Assembly (NCBI GenBank): GCA_024220525.1
Contig: JAMYWO010000235.1
Location: 45,962-65,042, forward strand
Origin: Cochliopodium minus
Taxonomy: Eukaryota > Discosea > Himatismenida > Cochliopodiidae
DNA length: 19,081 nt
Direction: 5' to 3'
Part shown: piece after piece, positions 1 to 9,776 of the stretch
How the letters are laid out: every line of letters begins with the position of its first letter
How positions within the stretch are numbered: the stretch's first letter is position 1
Translations under genes and position numbers: made by a program
The notes under the pieces: model-generated
The model's database searches: none
What the model saw: only the letters and a program-made list of their open reading frames with translations
What the model was told of the DNA's origin: nothing

Positions 1-26
1 GTTTTGCAGAAATTTTTATGATATAA

Positions 27-32
27 TTTATT
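27..32 (-). promoter_or_regulatory. Possible polyadenylation signal AATAAA of the Roco gene
   Basis: AATAAA on the minus strand, about 33 bases past the Roco stop codon, followed by T-rich sequence. The position fits a poly(A) signal, but this hexamer is common by chance in such AT-rich DNA. Confidence 0.3.
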
Positions 33-65
33 TTGAAAAGTTTAATTATTTAAATACTTCAGTAA

Positions 66-3000
66 TTACAAATTTTTTTTAACTATGAGATCCATTTCTC
101 TATCCATGACTCTGTTCCCAGAATTCCTCAACTGAGTTTTGTCATCCAAAGAAGCCAAATCCTGTGACAAAAACAGGTCTTTGGCAGTCATCTTCCTGAC
201 GTTCCTACTGACCTTTTCCTTTTTAGAAACCTTCAAAGAATTTCTCTTGAGACCTTTGAAACTAAGAAGTTCACGTGAAGTCTCAATAGATTCATTAAAA
301 GCATCAGAATTAAAAACGGTGTTGATGATTCTTTGTTGGATAGCTTCCAAATCTGATTTTTGACCAATTCGGAGTTTGGAAAGTTCTATGGCGATCTCAT
401 TGGCAGATGGTCTAGATCCAGGCACACTGGACCAACAAGATTTGATGAGGATTTTGTAGTTGGGCTCCCATTCATCGTCGTTAAGTTCGATGGTGGGCCT
501 TTCTCCATTGAACACAATGTCCCTTTCGAGTTCTGAAGAGAATTTTTTGCAATCTTGGAATGGGAACTTTTTGGTTTGGATCTCCCACAAAACAATTCCC
601 TAAAAAAAACAAAAATTTTTTAATTTTTTTTTTTGAAGAAAATATTGAAAAAAAAAAAAGAAATAACAAGAAATTTTTAAAAAATTTTTACAAGAGAATA
701 AATGTCAATTTTTTCATTATATCTATTTCCCAAAATGAACTCTGGGGCAGACCACACAGGGTTATCTATGACACTGCGCTCATTTCCGTAGGTAGGAAGG
801 AAACAAGCAGTTTCGAAATCACTCAACTTGACTGTCAAAGGGTCCAAACAAGTCACCAAAACGTTCAAACTTTTTGGAAAAAAAAATCCAATAAACAAAT
901 AAAAATAATAAAAAAATAAATTTGTAAAATAAAATTATTGTAAAAATAAAGTTAAATATTTTTTGAACTTTTAAGAAATCTCAGATTGAATTTTTTTTTT
1001 TTTTTTGAAACCTTTTGACGTCTCTGTGAACGATCTTGGGCTGATTGGTGTGCAAAACGTTAAGGGCAATGGCGATGTCCTCACCAAGTTTGAATTTTTG
1101 GGACTGAGAAATTTTGGAATAGGAATCAGATCGGATGAAGTTGGAAAGATCGCCGTACTCTGCAAAGTCCAGCACCAAGGTGTGAGTGGTGTATCCCTTG
1201 ATTCCTATGATGTTCTCTTTCCCGTTGAGCATCGTTAACATGTTAACTTCTCTCCTAAAAAAGAGGGTTAAAAATTAAAATTAAAAAATAAAAATAAACT
1301 AAGGAAGATAAAATAAAAAAATAAAAAAATAAAAAATAAAAAATAAAAAATAAAAAAATAAAAAATTAAAAATTAAAAAAAAAAATAAAAAAAATGAAAA
1401 AATGAAAATAAAAAAATAAAATGTTCTAAAAATAAAAAAATAAAAAAATGAACCTCCATGCTTGGGTCTTCAAGGAAAGTTCTTCGAAATTAGCCTTGAA
1501 GTGATTCTGTTTGTCTCCATAAGCATTGCCCAAAATTTGGAATTCCTTTACTGCGACAGTTTGCCCGTTATAAGTTGCTTTAAAAAAATAAATAAATAAA
1601 TAAATAAATATGAAAATAAATATAAAAATGTGATAAAAAAAATAATGTAAAAAATATAAAAATAAATAAAATATAAAAATAAAAATAAAATAAGAAAATA
1701 AAAATAAGATTGTTAAATAAAAAATAAAAACAAAAAACAAAAAACAAAAAACAAAAAACAAAAAACAAAAAACAAAAAACGAAATAAAAAATAAAAAACA
1801 AAAAATAAAAAATAAAAAGTTATACCTTTATATATAGCGGCAGAAGCACCCATTGCAATTTTCTTTTGGTCTAATAGAGACTCGGGTGATAGAAGATACT
1901 TTTTTTGGCCATGGAGAGTTAGGAATGGCGCTATTTCGCAGATTTGGAGCACGTGGTGAACAGACTTGATGTTACAAAAGGGGCATACGAGTGTGTTTTT
2001 GTTTTCAAATAGAGCATGCTCGAAATTTCTGATTTTGATTGAAGAAAAGCCCTAAAAATAAATGAAATCAAAATTTTAAAATGATGAATTAAAAATAAAA
2101 ATAAAATAAAAATTATTAAAAGGAAAAAATAAAAAATAAAAATAAAAATAAAAAATTAATAAAAAATAAAATTATTAAAATGAAAAATAAATAATAAATT
2201 TCTTTTACATGTATACAATTGTAAATAGGAGAGACTGCGTAGGTTTGGGTGACACGAGAGCGCTTGACAAAATTGTTGATGACATTCTCTGTTATGTCAG
2301 AGATGATGAAGAAATAGTCATTAGCTTGAGGACCATTGACCTTGAGTTTGATGTTATAACCTAAAAATGAAAATAAAAAATAAAAAAATTAAAAATAAAA
2401 AAATAAAAAAATGAAAAAATAAAAAAATGAAAAAATAAAAAATAAATTTAATTGGAAAAATAAATTTTAACCTTTTTTATCTTCGAAAACGCCCAAGGCG
2501 AAGAAATTTTTGGAAATTCGGAACATGATGAGATTGCTGTAGATGCGCAAGATAGTAATGTTGGGAATGCTCAAAACCCTCATGAACAGTTTGTTGACAA
2601 GGGGGTAGGAGTAGACGAGCAAAGAATACCACTTCTCGATCTCGGTGATGACGGGATCGTTCTTGGAGGAAAGAATCTCTTCGGTGGTGGGCTCATCTTT
2701 GATGAAGATGTAGGAAAGATCTACAAGAGTTTTCCAGTCGTGCTCGAAGACGGGAAGCTTGGAAAGAACAACCTCGATTTGGTTGGTCTCGCTGTTTTTC
2801 TTGGCGAGGGTGATTTGCTTCTTGTATTGGTTGAAGATCGAGGTGTTTTTCTTGAAGGAGAAGACGAGCTCGATCTTTTGGACGAGGAGAAGGAAGGCAA
2901 GGAAGAGGGTGTTGGAGATGAGATGTTTGTTGTTGGAGGTCAATTGCGAGAAACATTCGAAGATGTCGAAGATGCCTCCGTTCTTTCCGGAGTACTCGAT

Positions 3001-6000
3001 GACGAAGCGGAAGATGTAGAGGGCAAAGTAAGGATCGGTGAAAACAATTTTGTTCTTGCCCCAAGAGAGGTTGCTGAAGTAGACGATGAAGCCATTGTTG
3101 TGATAGAGCTCGAGCAACGAGTTGATGCTCTTACTCTCGGAAGATAAAGGCTCCATCATTTTTTCAAACTGGTGATAGTTGACGAATGGATAGTCTGGCG
3201 CGATCTTGGATTCATTTTCGAGGAGAATCTCGGAGAGAAAGAGTTGGTAGGGTATTTTGGTTTGAAGTTTGCTGATTGCATCGAAGAAAATGTTGTTGGT
3301 CTTGGGCATCATGTACATTACTGTATTTATGTTGTTGTAAAAGGAAGAACATTTGGACAAGACTTGATTTTCAAGCTCCTTCCTGATTTTGGTGTCGTAC
3401 TGATTGGGGTTTGTCCCCAGGATGAAGATGGGCCCTTTTTGGTTAGCTCTGATCGTTTGAATCTTGCAAAAATTATCGTTTGTGTTCTCTGTGATCGCAG
3501 AAATGATGACATAGACAAATTCACTATTTTCTTGGAACATCGAAGTGAAATAATAGAGAACCGACAAATTCTCAACACGGTAGATTCTGAAACGGAGATC
3601 TCTGTCTTCAATGTCCACTTCCCTGTACCAGTTGTCCTTATCTATTTTTTCTTTTATCTCCATGGTAGGTAGCATTTCTTTTTTCAAGTTAATAGAAGTG
3701 CGAGGACTTTCAGTGACCCTTCTATCTCTTTCTCTTTCCCTTTCATTCACTTTTCCTGTGAGAAAATCCTTGATGAAAAATACAAAGTCAATCTCTTTCT
3801 CTGCGATGGTGATGAGATTAATAGTTCTCTTTGGAACTTGTTTTTCGTTATTTACAAACTTGATGTATTCTTTAAAGAGGAGATAGAAATTTGTTGGAAA
3901 GGGTTTGTCTTGTTGAATGATCACTTCTTTGGGGAGTTTCAAGTTTGGGTTTCCAGAAAGATAGAGTTCCTCGAGTTTGTCTATTATTTGACAGAACTGC
4001 ACAGGAAGTTCAACCAATAAATTGTTTCTGAGATCCAATTTTTTCAAGTTTGTAAGATAAGAGATGTGAGGAGGAAGATATTTGAGTTTGTTGTTGGAAA
4101 CATCCAGTTCAACAAGATGATCTAAAATGTAAATCTCGTAACAAATGCTTTCGAGGTTCATTGAAGATAAATTTAGAACAGGACGTTTTGCTCCCCAATT
4201 GTCGTAGTATGCTTTTCTGTATTTGTGAAACAAGTTGTTGTAGATCGTAATGATTTTGAGGGTTTTTACTTTGGAAATTAAATCGTAAGGAAGATCTCTT
4301 AAAAAGTTGTTGTGGAGGGTCAAATTCTCAAGTTTCAAATTGCCTAAAATGTTGGATTCAATCAAGTAAAGGTGGTTGTGGTGTAAATAAAGGGATTTAA
4401 GGTTTGTGAGAAGAGAAAGAGAAGAAGGGATCTGACGGATAGAATTGTTTCTCAAATCCAACAATGTGAGGTTTTTGAGAGAACTGATGGACTCTGGAAC
4501 AACAGATAACCTGTTCTCTCCAATGTACAACTCTTCGAGATGAGTCAAAGATAAAACAGGTAAGGGCAACTCGAAAATGTTGTTGTTAGCCAAATCCAAA
4601 ACTCTTATAAAGTCCAATTTTACTTCTGAAAAATCTAGAAAGCTGGGAGGAAGATCTTGTTGTGAAATTCCAAGCCAAGAAAGATCGACCTTATCCAATA
4701 GCACCTCTTTGACATCAGTTACTAAGCTGGTGAAAATTCTGTTTTTGTAGATGAGATCCTCTTCCTTTGAGTCTTTATTTTGCTTTGCTTCGATCAACTT
4801 TATAGATCTTTTGTGGATCCTTTTGAGATGATTCGTTCCAGACATATTTTTGAAGATGTTTGAGATCGCCAAACCAGCAAGAGGGTTTTCTGGAATAAGA
4901 TCTTGAAAAGCCTTTGGAAAGTTGCTCTCTTCTAATGATTTCACTGCAGTTTCTTCTCTCATCAAGTTTCTTCTTTTGGTTTGTATCATCACATTGAGTT
5001 GATTGATCAAAGAAGTGGGAAGGCCATCATAAGAGCAATTAAAATGGATCAAAGGAAGAGAGTTGTTAGAGATGGCAACTTCGATCACTTTTTTGAGAAA
5101 TTCCGTAAGCTGGCTCACACCACCAGTATTACCAGAAACATCCAGATATTTCAAAATTGTGCTGAATTTTAAGAGAAGGGTGTGGATCAATTCAAGATCT
5201 GTCTCCACTAAACCACAATTTGAAATAAAAATTTCAGACAAGGTATCTCCTGTCAGAGAAAGCACTATGATAAGTTTTAAGCACTCTACATCGAGATTGT
5301 TCCTTGAAAAATCGATACAAGTTATTTTCTTGCTGTGTTGGATGCTTGTCAAAATGCTCAATATCTCTTCTTTCTGTAGTTGCAAGTTGATTAACTTTAA
5401 GGAAGTCAAGGGACACATAGGAGACTTTAAAAAGTTTAAAAAAGATTCCATAGACTCCACTGGGAAAACACCATCGACAAGTGTTAACTTTTCGATAGAA
5501 GAATTTTCCAAGTGAGAAAAAAAGTTCAAGAAAGACTTTGTTTTGGTCACTTCTTTCAAAGAGAAAAGCTCCAAGTGTTTAATGTTGTTGAAAGGCACTA
5601 GTCTGAGACTATCCAAACTTTTTAGTGAAGCCAAATTTCTGAGAATCAGTGTTTCGTATTGTTTTTGGTTTTGGAAAATGGATTGGAGATCAGAATTGAG
5701 AAGGGTTTTCATCACATGAATGTTGTTAAAGAGACTTTTGATAGATTCTTCAGAGTTGATGGTGTTGAAGATGATTTGAGTATTGAAGTGGCTAGGTGTT
5801 GGGATGTAGTTTGTAAATTGATTTGAAATAACACTTTGGTTGAGATTTGGCTTGGAATCAAATTTGTTGACAATCACTGTGATAGGTATGACTCCGTGTG
5901 CAGAATTCTCGGTGTTAAAAAGTTTGTTATCGAGAAGATTCTTGAAATACTCGAGTGGTTTCTTTCCAACATTTGTATCATCTTCAAAAGTGGTACAGTC

Positions 6001-8319
6001 TGTGACAAAAAAAATTCCGCAAATATCAGAGATCTCCTGCTGCCATTCAATCTTGTCCCAAGAGAAGTTTTGGAATTGGAGTGGTGAAAGATATTTGTCT
6101 TGCTTGTTGAGAGTAAGAGATCTTTTCAAACTTTCTTTCTTCAATAATTCCCCAGATGTTTTAAGATGTTCTTTGTCCGAAGAAAAATACAAAAGTTTGG
6201 GTTGATCGATGATGATTAGTTTGTAAATACTTTCCCCAAACTTCACTTCGTAAACGGTGATCACTGAGCCATTAGAGTAGATCTTTTCGCAGTTTGTTGG
6301 GACTTTGAAGATAGAAAGAATGATCTTTTCGACAATAGACTTTTTTCCTGCATTTGAGGGACCAACGAACAAGATTTTGTATTCTTTTAAGGTAACTTGC
6401 TTCTTAAGTATAAACTTTCTAGGGTTGTGGCTGACAGTAGTGTTGGTTCTCGTTCTTTCTTTATCAAAAAGGATATCTTCAACAACTGAATATTTTCCCT
6501 TTATCTGCCTGTTGAACTTGAGTTGGTTGAGTTTTTGATTGGTTGAGAAAATCTGTAAAGGTAACTCTTCAAAAAAATTTTTGTCCTCAACGTCATCTGT
6601 AGAATATTTGAACCATTCATCCTCGAGAGCGTAAGAAGCGATCGGTCTCTCACTGATGTTCTTCTTGAGAAGCTTTGTAACAAAGTTTCTGGCACTTTTA
6701 GAAACTGAGTTTAGGGAGTTGACAGGAAAGTTGACGTTCTTGGTGGAAATTTCGTTCTTCAAGTGTTCTTCAGAGTCTATTGAAAAAGGGTATGTTCCGA
6801 AAAGCAACATATACAACAAAATTCCTGCGTTCCATACATCAGATGCAGAACTGTATTTTCCTTCCGTAATCACCTCGGGTGCAGCAAAAATAAGGTTGGT
6901 GTTTGTCTTAGAACGGGACATTTCAATAGAAGTATTGATAGATATTTTCTTCTCCCCAGTGATTACGATATTGCTCAGTAACATGTTCCCAAACACGATC
7001 CCGTTTTTGTGCAAATAAGAAAGAAATGAGAAGATCGAAATCGCAACGTTCTTCACAAAAGTTTCGTCGTAGACAATGAAATCAGAGTCGTCCACCATCG
7101 AACTGTCTCTCTTAAATGTGCCAGTTGGTAGTGTCTTTTCTTTGTTTCCTAGAATTTCGGTCAATTTCGTGAGAGTAATGAACTTTTTATCAAAAGAGTA
7201 AATGTAGTTGTTCCCCTCTTTAAACTGTGAATGTATCCCTATGTGATTATAATGGCAGATTGACTTCCATATCAAGAACTTTGTTTGCCACGTTTTGCTC
7301 GCCTTTGAGTCTACGAACAATAAAGGCATTTCTTGCATGGTTTCTGAGAGGATGGAATATCTAATTTTCACATGTGGATCATCTGTGTTTTCCGAGGTAT
7401 CTGGGATGATGAAATCTTTCAATGATTTTGGTTGGCTCAGAAAATAATATTCTGTCTCTCCATCTTCGAAATCATTAGAATATTCGACATGTCTCAGATA
7501 ATTTCTTTTTTATTACGAATATGTTGTAATTAATTTTTATTTCTTGTATTTATATTATATAAAATTTTTTTACTCTGCAAACATTTTCTTTGCCACTTCC
7601 AATGATTCCTCTGTTCTGAATGAAAAAGTATTCGATAAGAATTCACAAATCATTTTCCCTGATACGCTCTTCTTGTAGATATTTTTCGTGTATGAATCGA
7701 TATTTTTGGTGAGCTCTATTTGATTCACCATTTTGTTGAATTGTGCTAACAAAACATCGTTCGTTTCACTTCGCAAATTTCGTAATATAAATGAAACTCT
7801 CGGAATCAAACAGGCCTTATCAGTCTATTTGATATTAAATAAAAATTAGATGAAATCAATAAGGATTGAATATGGATTCATAAAGGATTTGTATTGTGAA
7901 TAAATCTTAAATAAAATATTTTATTTTTTATTTTTACCAATTTGAAGATTGAATTCTCTTTTTTGTCCTGATATATCTCTATCAAACCTCTTGTTATAAA
8001 TTTATCGAAGATGAGAATCGAATCTTCTTTAGGGATATGGTATTTATCTGATATAAATTGGATGGCATCCTTTTTGAAGAAACAATATTTGGATTCCTTT
8101 ATTCCCAATTTCTGTTTTTTGGAATCCATTTCTTTGAATTTGATATCAATAATCAAACTTTTAAAACAGTCATCCTAAAATAAAGATATAATTTAAGGCT
8201 TTGGTATCAAAGTTAATTGAATATTATCAAACCAAATCAAATCCAAAAGTTTCAACAGTCTGATCCATCGAAATCATTTTTTTGGAAGATAATGACAAAA
8301 TTTTGGGAATTTTCTTCAT
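66..8319 (-). CDS. Roco-family multidomain protein: DEP-DEP-pseudokinase-GTPase-LRR-LRR-Roc(degenerate)-COR-kinase
   Basis: Ten exons with GT-AG junctions keeping frame: 8319-8233 (tentative), 8174-7938, 7824-7574, 7504-2472, 2360-2209, 2051-1826, 1577-1454, 1254-1012, 869-692, 599-66; about 2354 aa. Order by eye: DEP1 about 30-105; DEP2 about 150-215 (KKSVSGKMICEFL, then NYLRHVEYSNDFEDG); pseudokinase about 275-492; GTPase-like 564-794 (GPSNAGKKS, NKFD); RI-type LRRs about 830-1035; leucine-spaced LRRs about 1155-1390; Roc without P-loop about 1419-1614; COR from about 1629 (LLELYHNNGFIVYFS, FTDPYFALYIFRFVI); CPFC...HH element about 1943-1953; TKL-type kinase 1980-2250 (VAVK K2006, REVNML E2039, HRDVKSLN 2113-2120, DFE 2135-2137, SAPE 2158-2161). 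Roco proteins are large signalling kinases controlled by their Roc-COR dimer. The substrate is unknown. The large exon has no ATG near its start, so upstream exons are required; the ATG at 8319 uses a GTTTGA donor and is the weakest junction. Confidence 0.9.
1255..1453 (-). repeat. Simple-sequence intron in the C-terminal kinase region
   Basis: This Roco intron lies between the exons carrying VAVK and REVNML. It is almost entirely A/T runs of the type (A)n-T on the plus strand. The donor is GTTCAT and the acceptor TTTTAG. It is low-complexity sequence with no embedded gene. Confidence 0.8.
1578..1825 (-). repeat. 248-bp intron with a heptamer tandem array (CAAAAAA)n
   Basis: This Roco intron splits the glycine-loop exon from the VAVK exon. 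On the plus strand a C recurs exactly every 7 bases at 1731, 1738, 1745, 1752, 1759, 1766, 1773 and 1780, giving seven perfect CAAAAAA units. These are flanked by AAAT-type simple repeats. It is a microsatellite likely to vary in length between strains. Confidence 0.9.
2052..2208 (-). repeat. Low-complexity A/T intron in the COR region
   Basis: This 157-bp Roco intron has donor GTAAAA and acceptor TTTTTAG. It is built of AAAAT-type simple repeats with no other content. The neighbouring intron at 2361-2471 has the same composition. Confidence 0.75.
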
Positions 8320-8578
8320 TATATTGGATCTTATTTAAGAAATTGTTTAAAATTGAGGGAAATAAGATTTTTTCCTTCTTTAATTTTTTTTATATATCAA
8401 TGAAATCGATTTCTAATTAACTACTGTCCAAAAACAAATATTCTGAAGATAATTCCATCTCTTTGAGTTTCCAATAAAACTAAAAAAAATATGAAATTTC
8501 TCAATTAATACTCAATTCTCCGCAAATCAGAAGAGAAATTAAAAGATATGATGAATTTTTAATATTGAAAAATTGATA
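8320..8578. other. Intergenic spacer between VAMP7-like and Roco genes
   Basis: This 259-bp AT-rich stretch separates the VAMP7-like stop codon from the proposed Roco start. Both genes point the same way, so it should contain the VAMP7 3' end and the Roco promoter. I see no conserved element. If the proposed Roco start is wrong, a first exon could lie here. Confidence 0.5.
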
Positions 8579-9611
8579 TTATTTGCATTTTTTGAATGTG
8601 AAACCTTGAAAAAAAAGGAAGTGAAAATTAATTGAGTTCCATAAAAAAAGATGAAATTACCTCCACAAGCAGCAACAACAATGAAAAACTAATCAAAAAA
8701 AAAAAAAGATTAAAATAAGAAGATCTGGATTTAATTAATTTAAAAAAAAAAAAGGAAACATACAATAATGACAATCACAATGATTATAATGGCTGCAGTG
8801 ATTTTACATTTTCTCATACACAATGTTCTATTGACGGTAGTTGCACGACTTTCAAATTGTTTAGAATTGAGTTGCAATCTGTTGGCTTCTTCGTCGAGAT
8901 GCTCCAGTTTTTCACCTCTTTTGATGATATCTTCAATATTGGAGCGCATTATATCTTTAACCTTATCTATTTCTTGTTGGATATTACGAATTTTATCTAC
9001 ACTCGCATTTGTGGAGAAATATTCCATATGTGATTGCATAGTATTTTTATATCTTGCTCCAATAGTATATTCTTTTTTGATTCTATTATAATTTGTCATA
9101 GTTTTTAATATATTGAACATTTTAGCTTTAATTTTTTCTTTCCAAAAATAAAATTCACCTTTCCAAAAAGGCAAAAGAAATTCTTGTTGTAAACCATTCA
9201 TCAGAAGCACATAAAAAACATATTCCCTCTGAATCTGTGAAATAATTGATGCATATTCTTTATAATATAATATATTGAGTTAAAAGTGTAAAAAATTGAT
9301 TGAGATTCACCTCTCATGCACAATAGATCTTTTATCCTGTGCTTTAAAGTTTACATTCTTCAAAATGATAGGAACCACAGTTGGATATCCTTTGATAGAT
9401 ATAAGAAATTCATAAAGGAAAATTCATTGATAATTTAAATATATACCATCTTGTGATCTATCTCTTGGTTCTCCAACAGCATGACCTGAAGAAAATAATA
9501 AAAATATTAAACAAGGAAGAAAAAATTAATATTTTCCATACACTCTATTAACACATCAGTTGGAGATCTGGCAATAAGAGAATATAAAATTTTTCCTTGA
9601 TCTTTTTTCAT
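8579..9611 (-). CDS. VAMP7: VAMP7-type longin R-SNARE
   Basis: Six exons: 9611-9542, 9485-9447, 9389-9311, 9226-8764, 8688-8661, 8604-8579; 234 aa, close to animal VAMP7 (220 aa). Residues 1 to about 125 form the longin domain (KILYSLIARSPTDVLIEC, later EYVFYVLLMNG). The R-SNARE motif is about 138-197 (SVDKIRNIQQEIDKVKDIM), with the zero-layer arginine at R166 in KRGEKLEHL. A transmembrane anchor covers about 205-223. After two tiny 3' exons the protein ends CGGFTFKKCK, matching the CGGF...C luminal tail of VAMP7/VAMP72 proteins. VAMP7-class SNAREs drive fusion of late endosomes, lysosomes and secretory lysosomes, with the longin domain autoinhibiting. The exon 3/4 acceptor has three possible AGs; I chose the one that restores frame. 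The cytoplasmic side carries the SNARE, as expected for a tail-anchored protein. Confidence 0.95.
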
Positions 9612-9776
9612 TGCAATTAACCTATTTTTATTTATATTTTTTAAAGTTATAACAATTTTTTTTTGAATAATCGAAAAAGAATGGTCTAAAATAAGGATAA
9701 ATCTGTCAATAATCTATAAGAAAATTCATATCATTCAAAATTTTTGTTTTTTCGAAAAAAATTAATCTTTAATAAT

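Noticed and set aside
560-919. Plus-strand 119-codon open frame
   Set aside because: It crosses an intron and two kinase exons of the minus-strand gene; low-complexity Lys/Asn/Ile composition with no domain.
1728-1790. Heptamer array as a CRISPR or telomere-like repeat
   Set aside because: Units are contiguous (CAAAAAA) without spacers, lack a G-rich strand, and sit inside an intron between two in-frame kinase exons.
2740-3147. Plus-strand 135-codon open frame rich in Glu/Leu/Val
   Set aside because: It is antisense to the COR region of the Roco exon, where Phe/Leu/Lys-rich coding gives long reverse frames.
7833-7847. TATTAAATAAAAATT shared with 16399-16413 and 16923-16937, as a promoter element
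   Set aside because: This copy lies inside a Roco intron near its acceptor, and identical AT-only words of this length are plausible by chance in such DNA.
8217-8420. Plus-strand 67-codon open frame
   Set aside because: Phe/Ile/Lys-rich with no domain; it overlaps the proposed first Roco exon and intron on the other strand.
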